Below the pieces are notes generated by a model that had not been told where the DNA came from, did no database searches, and saw only the letters and a program-made list of their open reading frames with translations. This document shows positions 16,561 to 24,889 of a DNA stretch of 64,000 bases, piece by piece (the first letter of the stretch is position 1; each line of letters begins with the position of its first letter). Origin of the DNA: Sinisalibacter aestuarii (lineage in GTDB: Bacteria > Pseudomonadota > Alphaproteobacteria > Rhodobacterales > Rhodobacteraceae); the NCBI RefSeq assembly GCF_027923545.1, contig NZ_BROH01000017.1, positions 27,345 through 91,344 of the forward strand, written 5' to 3'. Position numbers and translations under genes: made by a program.

Positions 16561-17724
16561 CTAAGCTGTTTTTAAAAGCAGGAGTTCTGATGACGCCTGT
16601 AAAAAGAGTCTGATGACTTTGGATATGTCTTTTTTGCTGGTTTGCCGGCCTAAACCTAGTCGGAAAGCATTACGCGCCCTAGGAGTGTCGCCGAACATGG
16701 TAAGTAGAACATGAGAGGTTTCGACATGTTCTGTGGCGCAGGCGCTCGATGCGGAGAAGCAGATGTCGTTTCTTAGCTTCTGCATCAGCGCTTGTGGTAC
16801 AACGCCGTCGATTGTGAGCGACATCGTGTTTGGCAACCGCGCCTCTGTGTTGCCATTGACCTGCACCGCTAAGGTCTCTTTGAGTTCCCTTTCAAGCTGG
16901 TCTCGCAAGGCACCAATCCGATCCCGGTCATGGTCTATGTTTTTTGAGATGAGCTGAAATGCATGTCCAATACCCGCAATGCCAGGCGTGTTTAGGGTCC
17001 CCGCCCTCAAACCCTTTTCCTGCCCGCCACCAAACATCACTGGCGCTAAGTTCACCCGTGGTTTTCGGATCGACCGGTAAAGGGCCCCTACCCCTTTCGG
17101 TCCATAGGCCTTGTGCCCGGAAAAACTCGCCAGATGGATGGGTACGTTCTTGAGATCAACTGGCACAAAAGCCGAAGCTTGCGAGAAGTCCGTGTGAAAC
17201 AGCGCCCCAGCCTCTTCGGCAAGCTGGCCTGCCTCCAAGATGGGTTGCAGAACGCCCGTCTCATTGTTGGCAGCCATGATGGACACCAATCCGGTCTCAT
17301 CTGTCAAAGACAGGGCCAGCTCATCGAGGGAAATCTGGCCACCTTCATCTACCCCCAATCGCGTTACCCGCGCGCCTTGGGCTTCGAGATGGTCGAAACA
17401 GGCCAGAACAGATGGGTGCTCGATCTTGCTGGTGATCAGATGCGTGCGTCCTGCCTCTTTGAGCCGAGGGAACGCTCCAAGGATCGCAAGATTGTTGGCT
17501 TCCGTGGACCCGGCTGTAAAGACAAGCTCGGTTTCCTTGCAATTGAGATGGCCCGCAATCTGCTCGCGCGCAGTCTCGACAACCCGAGCTGCCGCTGAAC
17601 CTTGGCTATGCTCAACACTTGATGGGTTCGCATATACGTCCCGACTGACACGTATGACCGTCTCCAAGACCTCCGGATCAATCGGAGTAGAAGCGTTGTG
17701 GTCAAGATAAATCGGTGCCGACAT
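16561..17724 (-). CDS. dndA: DndA cysteine desulfurase
   Basis: A pyridoxal-phosphate enzyme that takes sulfur from cysteine and passes it to DndC for DNA phosphorothioation. Motifs: IYLDHNASTP at the start, the cofactor-binding TAGSTEANN, the Schiff-base lysine in SFSGHKAYGPKG (K205 from the ATG at 17724), and the catalytic cysteine in SASSACATEH (C329). An upstream in-frame GTG at 17736 exists, but the ATG gives the standard IscS/NifS-type N-terminus. It lies 4 bp after dndE. Having dndA last and on the same strand as dndBCDE differs from the divergent dndA of the classical Streptomyces cluster. Confidence 0.93.
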   Translation of the reverse strand: MSAPIYLDHNASTPIDPEVLETVIRVSRDVYANPSSVEHSQGSAAARVVETAREQIAGHLNCKETELVFTAGSTEANNLAILGAFPRLKEAGRTHLITSKIEHPSVLACFDHLEAQGARVTRLGVDEGGQISLDELALSLTDETGLVSIMAANNETGVLQPILEAGQLAEEAGALFHTDFSQASAFVPVDLKNVPIHLASFSGHKAYGPKGVGALYRSIRKPRVNLAPVMFGGGQEKGLRAGTLNTPGIAGIGHAFQLISKNIDHDRDRIGALRDQLERELKETLAVQVNGNTEARLPNTMSLTIDGVVPQALMQKLRNDICFSASSACATEHVETSHVLLTMFGDTPRARNAFRLGLGRQTSKKDISKVIRLFLQASSELLLLKTA

Positions 17725-17728
17725 CGCT

Positions 17729-18103
17729 TCACGCACTCCCCGCGATCAGCTCGGCCGCATCCGCCGGGGATTTGAGGCGGACCGAGAGTTGCCGCACACC
17801 ACGATCGATGTGCAATCGCAAGCGCGCCAGCAAATCACTGTCGTCGGTTTCGATCTCCTCAGCTCCAAACTCGACGTATTTCAGAAGGTCGATGAAGAGA
17901 GGCTGGAAATCTCCAAAGAGCGTATAGGCGTTGAATTCTTGGCCCTCTCCCGCGTCATCGGCTGCGCCAGATATGGACCCGGCTTCAAAGGATGACAACA
18001 TGGCCATGCGGCAAACGAGGTTGGGTGTCAGACCTGATCTTTGTGAAATGATCCGCACCTGGCCGGTCGCCGTCGATGAGATCCGAAACTTGTTAATGTG
18101 CAT
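17729..18103 (-). CDS. dndE: DndE phosphorothioation protein
   Basis: A 124-residue protein starting at the ATG at 18103 (MHINKFRISSTATGQVR). The sequence LTPNLVCRMAMLSSFEAG matches the DndE N-terminal pattern. DndE is a small tetrameric protein of the modification complex reported to bind nicked DNA. An open frame extends to 18139, but the ATG at 18103 fits the family and overlaps the dndD stop by 11 bases. It is followed 4 bp later by dndA. Confidence 0.9.
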   Translation of the reverse strand: MHINKFRISSTATGQVRIISQRSGLTPNLVCRMAMLSSFEAGSISGAADDAGEGQEFNAYTLFGDFQPLFIDLLKYVEFGAEEIETDDSDLLARLRLHIDRGVRQLSVRLKSPADAAELIAGSA

Positions 18104-20045
18104 CGGTCGTCTCCAGAACCTGTGCATCCGCTTCAGCACTCAACACCGTGATCTCCGTGCGCTGTCCACCGCTCACAGCACCAATCTCAAAACGTCGGCT
18201 CACATAAGGGCTTATGATTTTTGACAAATCCGGGGTCAACTCAGTGTCGGTGCACAGCATGACGACCTGCGCCGAGCTGCGCGGCACGTAGTTTGCCATC
18301 AAGTTTGTACGGTGCTTCCGGTCCAGACGTGACAACGGCGTGTCAATGATCATCGGCAATTCGCGCCCACTTGTTCGGCCAAGCGCCCAAAGCATCGAGA
18401 TCGCAAAGAGTTGTCGCTCGCCGGCGGAGAGTTCGGATGGGGTAATCTCTCTGCCCTCTTTGCCCATAAGCTTGAGCTGAAAACTGTTGGGGTCGACGAT
18501 CACGTCATGCACCAGCGACTTCCGCGTGACGAGGCCGCTGAAAGCCTCAATGAAATGCTTAGAAAGCGAGGCGAGGCGCCGCTGAACAATTCGCTCCTCA
18601 TACTCATTGAGCGCGGCCTGCGCTCGCGTCGCCAGGTCTCGTTTCTCTTCGGCCTTTGCAAGCGCGAAGACGGCATCCTGGGACTTACGCAACTCGCGCT
18701 CCAGCCGTTCGATCAGCGCACGAGCCTTTGTCGCCTCGCCTTGCTTTCGATTGAGCTCAGTTTCGACGGCGCCCAGTTCGAACTCTGCTTTCTTCAACTC
18801 CTCAAATGCGCCCGAGGCAGCACCGGGACGGAAGTTCTTCAACTGATCCTTCAAGGTTGCACGTTGCTTTTGCAGCTCAGCCAGTTGCGCAGCCATTGTG
18901 GCCACCTTCACCCGTTCGTCCGCAACCTGAGAAAGTTTCGCCAAGACCCAGTCCGGTTCCGTGCTCAGAGCCATTCTAGGCCCGTTGCTTTGGCTGGTCT
19001 TAGCGAAGTCTTTGAGCTGCGCAAAATGCGTCTTCGTCCATGTCTTGTCGTCTTTGCCCACGGCCGCCTGAAAACTCGAAACAAAGGCTTCGATTGCTGT
19101 CGCGCTTTGCTGCCCGCGCGCCTTCTCCAAGTCTGCTGAGAACCGTTCGAGAAGTTTAGGAGCCAGGGCAAAAGGCGCGACGCCGTTTACAAGCGACTTT
19201 AACGCGTTGGTTTGTTTGGTCAGGTCAGCTTCGACCCGCTTTAGCTCCTCTGATAGGGTTTCACGGCTGAGCGCGATACTTCCCCCCTCTTGTTCAAAGA
19301 CTTTCTGTGACGCCTCGCTTCGGCGCGCGAGCTGGGTACGCTTTACTGATAGCGATCCAATCTCCTCTTCAGCCAAGACCAGATCAGACTTTGCGATCTC
19401 CAAGTCGCGCCGGAGACCTTCTAAGTCGGTGTCACCGCCCCGGTCCATGCTGCGTGATTTGTAGAGGGCGAGATCGCCCCGAAGCTGATCGAGAATATCG
19501 ATCCCCAGCAAGGATTTGATTGCATCTGTCAGCCCAGTGTTTTCCTGATCGTCAGCAATGTCTTGGATCTTCTCTCCATCGAAAAAGAAAAGCTGCGACA
19601 CCCCAGCTGGAATGATGTCTTCAAGATAGTGGTTCCAATCCTCGCTGGGGATATCTTCCACCGGTGCGCCATTGCGTTCAAACTCAAGGCTTTCAATGAC
19701 GCTGGCACCGCGAGCAGCCCAAGATCGCCGCACGGTGTAGAGGTCCTCATTGCCGAGGTGTTGGCTCTTGAATGCCAGTTCGACGGAGGCTCTGCGGTCC
19801 TTTGCGAAGTTGTTGATCCGTTTAAAGAGATGCCGCTCATATTCGGCCTGCCCAACACGCGCGCCAAGGGCGCGTTTGCCATAGAGCGCCAAACGTACGG
19901 ATTCCAGGAACGTTGTCTTCCCTGCACCATTATGGCCAACGACCAAAACCACAGTTTTTTGCTCGTCTGGCTCGGGTGCAAGATCGAAGCGGTGCTCACC
20001 GCCATAGAGACCAAAATTGATGAGGCGTAGAGACTGTAAGATCAT
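18093..20045 (-). CDS. dndD: DndD ATPase of the phosphorothioation complex
   Basis: A 650-residue SMC/Rad50-like ATPase. Walker A is GHNGAGKT (37-44), followed by the DndD-type segment YGKRALG; the FFFDGEKIQDIA block is near residue 160; coiled coils fill the centre; the ABC signature LSAGERQLFAISMLWALGRT and Walker B LPMIIDTPLSRLD are near the C-terminus. DndD is thought to open or nick DNA for sulfur insertion. It overlaps dndC by four bases upstream and dndE by 11 bases downstream, as expected for one complex. Confidence 0.93.
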   Translation of the reverse strand: MILQSLRLINFGLYGGEHRFDLAPEPDEQKTVVLVVGHNGAGKTTFLESVRLALYGKRALGARVGQAEYERHLFKRINNFAKDRRASVELAFKSQHLGNEDLYTVRRSWAARGASVIESLEFERNGAPVEDIPSEDWNHYLEDIIPAGVSQLFFFDGEKIQDIADDQENTGLTDAIKSLLGIDILDQLRGDLALYKSRSMDRGGDTDLEGLRRDLEIAKSDLVLAEEEIGSLSVKRTQLARRSEASQKVFEQEGGSIALSRETLSEELKRVEADLTKQTNALKSLVNGVAPFALAPKLLERFSADLEKARGQQSATAIEAFVSSFQAAVGKDDKTWTKTHFAQLKDFAKTSQSNGPRMALSTEPDWVLAKLSQVADERVKVATMAAQLAELQKQRATLKDQLKNFRPGAASGAFEELKKAEFELGAVETELNRKQGEATKARALIERLERELRKSQDAVFALAKAEEKRDLATRAQAALNEYEERIVQRRLASLSKHFIEAFSGLVTRKSLVHDVIVDPNSFQLKLMGKEGREITPSELSAGERQLFAISMLWALGRTSGRELPMIIDTPLSRLDRKHRTNLMANYVPRSSAQVVMLCTDTELTPDLSKIISPYVSRRFEIGAVSGGQRTEITVLSAEADAQVLETTDAH

Positions 20046-21505
20046 GATTCAGTCTCAAACAGGGGGTTGGACGAAGATGCCTCGCGATCTTTCAATCGCG
20101 CTTTGCGCTCGTTTAGCACTATTGTTTCGTCTCGCCACTCTTGCTCCAGGATCGAAGCGATCTTTCGGTGAATAAGTGTCCGGCGTTTCAGACCCCGCAC
20201 AGAACGCTCTGCCTCCAGGAGCTGAGCCAAGAGACGTGGCGGCAAATCATGCGCGGCGCAGACATCCGCTAGGACCTTTGCGTCATCGGCTTGGAATTCA
20301 AATCCGTCGGTCGCATCGGCCGGGAGTTCCTTTCCCGTCACAGCTTTGAGGGTCTCTGAAACAGCGTCTCCCCAGTCACCCTGTTCGCTCCGCCAGATCC
20401 GACGGATTTCCCGCAGCTCTTCCACCTGAATAAGGTCGGTCTTCTCTCCTGGCGGTGCATTGGCATTCACCTGCTCTTGCGCCTCCAGTAGTTTTCTCAA
20501 GAGCTCTTTGCGGTACTCGAAAAGATAGGGCCCCGGAATGGATGCCTCTGCATCGCCCACGAAGGTCACAGAGCCGTCCCGTCTGCGAAAATCTCGAAAC
20601 TCCCGTTTCCGCTCGGGATTTTGTGTTTCAGCCAGCTCGTCACGTAGATCAAGCAAGGGCTCAAGCCATTCCTCGCCATTCTCAACAAGCGCCTCCATGG
20701 CCTTGTCTTTTGTCACAACCGTGCACACCCAGCAGCCAAAGCGGGAATTCCCACAGCTTTCGGTTTGCTTGTCGACCACAAGTGGGCACTCGCCAGCTTG
20801 CGCGTTTCGATACATCGCAAGCAAATCGCGGTTGTCCGATCCCCAAGGTGACTGATTTTGCAGCAAGAAAGCCCAGACATCATCCACACTAAAGGTCTCG
20901 ATCGGCGTGAAGACGAAAGCGCCGGGCAAGGTCGAGTGGCGAGACAAAGACGTCCCGTCGATCTTGTGCAGCGACATCACTTGCGCGCGCGTTGCGCTTT
21001 CTGATGACCGGACGCCCAGAACCATGACAACTTCGCCATATTCGGCAACGCGGTTCTTGATGAAGGCATTGGCCGGGTCGATCTTCAAGCGCTCCGTGCA
21101 CCAGCGAAAGCGTTTTGATGGTGCAGGATATCCGCGACCAATCAGGTTCACCCAGAAGCTATCCGAGATCTCCGGAACCACCTTTTGTGCGGTGATAGGC
21201 ATGTTCTGGTCTGCCGCTGCCGCGTTGATCGCAGCCAAAGTCTCGTCGATGTAGTTTACGATCACTGGCGTTTCGACAAGGGTGTCGGAGCTCAAGACGA
21301 AGATTGGCTTGCGTCGCGCATCTTCCGGGAGCGTACGAATAGCACTCCAGATCAGCTGCAACGCACAGGTTGAATCCTTTCCGCCGCTATACCCGATCAC
21401 CCATGGCCGGTCGTCCGCTGCATAAACGGTGCGGATATGTTCCTGCAGAGCGCCAAGATCGAGCCCTGTTCTCTTTGTTTGGTTGGTTTCATTATTCGAT
21501 GTCAT
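20042..21505 (-). CDS. dndC: DndC PAPS-reductase-like sulfurtransferase
   Basis: A 487-residue PP-loop enzyme that activates the DNA backbone and accepts sulfur from DndA. The PP-loop SGGKDS is at residues 40-45. Four cysteines at 240, 251, 258 and 261 (in CGNSRFGCWVC) are placed to bind the iron-sulfur cluster described for DndC. Length and motif order are normal for the family. Start and stop overlap its neighbours dndB and dndD by four bases each. Confidence 0.94.
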   Translation of the reverse strand: MTSNNETNQTKRTGLDLGALQEHIRTVYAADDRPWVIGYSGGKDSTCALQLIWSAIRTLPEDARRKPIFVLSSDTLVETPVIVNYIDETLAAINAAAADQNMPITAQKVVPEISDSFWVNLIGRGYPAPSKRFRWCTERLKIDPANAFIKNRVAEYGEVVMVLGVRSSESATRAQVMSLHKIDGTSLSRHSTLPGAFVFTPIETFSVDDVWAFLLQNQSPWGSDNRDLLAMYRNAQAGECPLVVDKQTESCGNSRFGCWVCTVVTKDKAMEALVENGEEWLEPLLDLRDELAETQNPERKREFRDFRRRDGSVTFVGDAEASIPGPYLFEYRKELLRKLLEAQEQVNANAPPGEKTDLIQVEELREIRRIWRSEQGDWGDAVSETLKAVTGKELPADATDGFEFQADDAKVLADVCAAHDLPPRLLAQLLEAERSVRGLKRRTLIHRKIASILEQEWRDETIVLNERKARLKDREASSSNPLFETES

Positions 21506-22608
21506 GCGACGACTTTCTCCTCAGCCAATGACGCCAAGTAGTCGTCTTCATTCGCTTGTTCTTTTTCATTGAGTGGCAAACCCACTGCCCCAATTAGGAC
21601 GTTGGCCGCCAGATGTACGGATTTCACACTTCCATCCATTCCGCGCGCGCCCATGACGCGTGGACGCCAGAGCTGGGCGTTGCGCTTGCTCCAATTGATC
21701 TCCGCGAGCGGCGCCAGGCTTTCCGCCCACCCATCAGGTTTAGCTCCAATCAGTCTTGCCCCCAGGACACCAAACGCCTGCAACATGACGCCATGCGCAT
21801 GAACGGTTTCTTTGCGCAAATCACCTGCCGTTGTCGCGCCGCGCATCAGTTTCTGCCAGTCCGGGATGACCTCAGAAACCTGACGCCAATATGCGATCAC
21901 GGTGCTTTCAGTGTTTTCACCGAACCGATCGGCGTCTTGCCCGGCCAGCCACTTGTTGGCTTGATTCAGGCTGGACAAGGTAAAGAGGTTTTTGGCCCGG
22001 TTTGAAAGAGATGTTTTTTCGAGCTCGGTGAATTCTTGGAAAAACGGAATGTCCTCTAACACACGCGTGCTCAGACGCGCCAAAGGATTTCTGCGGTCAT
22101 AGAGGACGTTCAACGACCCAGATGGACGTACGGCATTCTTGTTGAGGTCTGCGAACATTTGTTGGCAGCGCTCCAGCCCCTCATCGACGAAAAGCACAAC
22201 CGAGATGGTTTCGTTTTCCAGTTTGGGTCGCGTCTTGAGGGCTTCTGCGATTGCAGCGCGCCGATGCTGTCCATCGTTTAGGATGATGCGCGCTGTCATC
22301 GAAAGCCGTAGCTCGCCTACATTTCGGAACTGAAGACCATCGCTGGCTGGGGAAAACTCAAGATCACCATCCACAGACGCGCAGAGAGACGAGAGCGTAT
22401 ATTCTTCGAAGTTTTCCGAGAGGTAGGATGCGATTTGCGGAACGCGGACATTTGACAGCACTCGTTGAGCGCGCAGGTCTGCTGGCAGTTCCTGACTGTC
22501 GAAATCGAAAATCTTCGGCACCATCTTAAGAGGAACCATGATCACATAATATTCGGTTCCAGCCTGGACGCCGCGTATGGCTGCAAAATTATAGAAATTA
22601 CCGCTCAT
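21502..22608 (-). CDS. dndB: DndB, DGQHR-domain regulator
   Basis: A 368-residue DGQHR protein with the motif ILNDGQHRRAAI (DGQHR at 112-116) and MFADLNKNAVRPS further on. DndB is not needed for modification but has been reported to act as a regulator of dnd expression in Salmonella. It is the first gene of the island: the ATG at 22608 follows AGGGGGT, and a sigma-70-like promoter with GACTTCC repeats lies just upstream. It overlaps dndC by four bases. Confidence 0.9.
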   Translation of the reverse strand: MSGNFYNFAAIRGVQAGTEYYVIMVPLKMVPKIFDFDSQELPADLRAQRVLSNVRVPQIASYLSENFEEYTLSSLCASVDGDLEFSPASDGLQFRNVGELRLSMTARIILNDGQHRRAAIAEALKTRPKLENETISVVLFVDEGLERCQQMFADLNKNAVRPSGSLNVLYDRRNPLARLSTRVLEDIPFFQEFTELEKTSLSNRAKNLFTLSSLNQANKWLAGQDADRFGENTESTVIAYWRQVSEVIPDWQKLMRGATTAGDLRKETVHAHGVMLQAFGVLGARLIGAKPDGWAESLAPLAEINWSKRNAQLWRPRVMGARGMDGSVKSVHLAANVLIGAVGLPLNEKEQANEDDYLASLAEEKVVA

Positions 22609-22627
22609 ATGACCCCCTACTGCTGGT

Positions 22628-22656
22628 GGAAGTCTATGGAAGTCTCTCCGGAAGTC
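22628..22656. repeat. Three GGAAGTC direct repeats over the dnd promoter
   Basis: GGAAGTC (GACTTCC on the transcribed strand) occurs at 22628-22634, 22638-22644 and 22650-22656. Two copies overlap the -35 and -10 boxes and the third lies between them. The start-to-start spacing of 10 and 12 bases puts them on about the same DNA face, as expected for an operator. DndB is the obvious candidate ligand, by inference. Confidence 0.6.
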
Positions 22657-22658
22657 AA
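22631..22658 (-). promoter_or_regulatory. Probable sigma-70 promoter of the dnd operon
   Basis: On the minus strand TTGACT (22653-22658) and TAGACT (22631-22636) are separated by 16 bases, close to a standard vegetative promoter. The expected transcription start is near 22624, about 15 bases before the dndB start codon, leaving a very short leader that holds the ribosome site AGGGGGT. Confidence 0.6.
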
Positions 22659-22897
22659 CCCCCCCCTAAGGGCGTCTGTAGCGGCTGCTTCCTTCTAAAC
22701 AAAACGTCACGGCCAACTAGCGCAATTCTATGTTGAGGACGAGTAAATTCGGCATCTGGCTCGATGCGCAGCAAATAGCCCAAAAATGTGGGCGGTCGAC
22801 TTCAATATGAGGGCCGCGAACCCTTCGATATGAGGCTTAGTCTTGTCCAGCTTTCCTCTTCGATCAAATCTCTAATCCGACGAACCGGTAGGTCGCC

Positions 22898-24889
22898 TCA
22901 AAGGCCTTGTTTCAAAATCGTCTCAAACTCGCTTAGACCATCCACAGCCGTCCGTACATCCTCATTGACTTCGCCTCGCGGCAGATAATCCGATGATACC
23001 TGCGCCACAAAATTCATCTCCATCTGCCGCTGTTCCTCGGCGACGACGGTTTGAACGACAGGCGCGGTCTTCTTTGGAGCGACATCAGTTTTCCCTGACG
23101 ATTGGCCATCAGCAGCCTGGAGTGCGGCCTCAACATCGGCCTCGGGTCCGCCCGACTCGTTCGCTGGCGGTGTCATCGGCATCGCGCGCATACTCAACGG
23201 CAACGTGCCCTGCGACCCACCTCCCCCTGGTTCCGGGAACGGCAACTCGCCCGTCTGCGCCGCGTGGATCGCCTTGAACAGCCGATCGTTAAAATACTGG
23301 ATCCGCTTCGCGCGGACCGGCATCTGGGCATCGATGACCATGACGATCTCGTCGAGCGGCAGGCGGCGCGCCTCATCTTCCGGCAACAGCGAGCTTTCCT
23401 CAGTCCGTGTCGATTGGCTGCGGCCTTCGAATGGGTTCTTGCCGATTGATTGAGATCGCGTGACCACGGTCTTCGTGGTCTTGCCGACCGCCTTGCTCAG
23501 CTCCTCGACTGTCTTCTCATCCGAGGGCGTCAGGTACAGCTTCACGCCGGCGTTGCCCTGCAAGGCGCGGCGGGTGTTCTCGCCGTAAATTTCATCGAGG
23601 GCGGGGATGGTTTGTGTCACCACGGCCAAATGACCGCGATAGGTGCGCAAGGTCTCGATGCTCTCAACCACGATGGGCATCTTGCCGAGGCGATTGAACT
23701 CATCGAGCATGATCATCACCGGCCAAGGCTCGTCTGGCCCGGGATCCTTTTCTTGCATGGCGGAGAGAAGGTCAGAGAAGAAGAGCCTGATCAGCGGCGC
23801 GAGCGGCTTCACCATCAGCGGCTGGACGACGAGGTAGACGGAGAAGGGCTTCTTGCGGATCGTGCGGAAATCAAAGTCCGACACCGCCGTCGCCTCATCG
23901 ATGGCCGGATTCTGCCATTGATCGAGCCCCGAGGTCATCAGAAGCGAGACGTAGGAGGTCAGCGTATCGTTGTTGGTCGAAGCGAGCCGCGTGAAGATCA
24001 ATTTGGCGGCCCTGTTGTCGACCTCGTGACCCCGCGCGAAGTATTCCTTCTGCTTGTTCCCGCCCGAGGCGGCGATGCGGTAGATTTCGCCTAGGGTCGG
24101 GCGCTTACGCTGGAAGGCCAAAAGCCCTGCGGCGACGAAGAGATCGATCCCGCCCTTCAGGAGACCCTGAACCCGGTCATTGTCGCTTTGCAGGAAGAGC
24201 GTCGCCAGGAGCTGCAATTCCATCTGCTGGCGCGCGGGATCCTTCAATTGATAGATGCGCAGGAGCGGATTGTAGCGATGCGTGCGCTTGCCCTCCCAAT
24301 CGGTGGGGGCAAAACGATAGACCTTGTCGCCCTGGGCTGCGCGGTGCCGGGCTGTTGCCTCGAAGCATTCCCCCTTCACATCGAGCGTCACGGCGGAGCC
24401 TTGCCAGGTCAGCAAGTTTGGAATGACGAAGCCCGTGGTCTTGCCGCGGCCCGTGGGGGCCACGATCAGCGCGTGCGGGAAGACTTTCGAGCAAATGTAT
24501 TTCGCGCTGGATTTTGGAGAACCCAGCTTGCCGAGGATGAAGCCGGTGCCGGGCGCGCCGAAAAAACCATTGGACTTCATCTCGCGCGCAGTCTGCCAAT
24601 GGGTCTGGCCAAAGCGTGTCAGAGCGGACCCCGAGAGGGCGAGGCTCAGCATCATGCCGGCGGCGGCGAAGCTGCCGATGATCAGGTGGATCAGCTGGGC
24701 ATCCTCGGGGCGGCGATCGAGGATCGCCAGATAGTTCTGCGCGATATAGGCAAAGTCGATCTCGGCCCCGAAGCCTAGATCCTGGTAGGTCAGTACCGCC
24801 GAGGCGATGGTATAGCCCATGGCCCCGGTCACCAGCGTCACCAACAGGACGCCCGTGGCGATCCGCGCCTTTCCCATGGCGGCGCTCAA
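22898..24889 (-). CDS. virD4: VirD4/TraG-type coupling protein
   Basis: The coupling ATPase that hands the relaxase-DNA complex to the VirB channel. It has two N-terminal membrane segments (about residues 10-33 and 65-87), Walker A APTGRGKTTG (around 142-150), Walker B VMIMLDEFNRLGK and the ALQGNAGVKLYL segment typical of TraG/VirD4. The frame opens at a TTG (24889) overlapping the relaxase stop; the ATG at 24877 is an equally possible start. The C-terminal 120 residues are Pro/Gly/Gln-rich and variable. It is separated from virB6 by the whole Dnd island. Confidence 0.93.
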   Translation of the reverse strand: MSAAMGKARIATGVLLVTLVTGAMGYTIASAVLTYQDLGFGAEIDFAYIAQNYLAILDRRPEDAQLIHLIIGSFAAAGMMLSLALSGSALTRFGQTHWQTAREMKSNGFFGAPGTGFILGKLGSPKSSAKYICSKVFPHALIVAPTGRGKTTGFVIPNLLTWQGSAVTLDVKGECFEATARHRAAQGDKVYRFAPTDWEGKRTHRYNPLLRIYQLKDPARQQMELQLLATLFLQSDNDRVQGLLKGGIDLFVAAGLLAFQRKRPTLGEIYRIAASGGNKQKEYFARGHEVDNRAAKLIFTRLASTNNDTLTSYVSLLMTSGLDQWQNPAIDEATAVSDFDFRTIRKKPFSVYLVVQPLMVKPLAPLIRLFFSDLLSAMQEKDPGPDEPWPVMIMLDEFNRLGKMPIVVESIETLRTYRGHLAVVTQTIPALDEIYGENTRRALQGNAGVKLYLTPSDEKTVEELSKAVGKTTKTVVTRSQSIGKNPFEGRSQSTRTEESSLLPEDEARRLPLDEIVMVIDAQMPVRAKRIQYFNDRLFKAIHAAQTGELPFPEPGGGGSQGTLPLSMRAMPMTPPANESGGPEADVEAALQAADGQSSGKTDVAPKKTAPVVQTVVAEEQRQMEMNFVAQVSSDYLPRGEVNEDVRTAVDGLSEFETILKQGL

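Noticed and set aside
22628..22656. GGAAGTC repeats as a small CRISPR-like array
   Set aside because: Repeats of 7 bases with 3-5 base gaps cannot be CRISPR; they fit an operator over a promoter.
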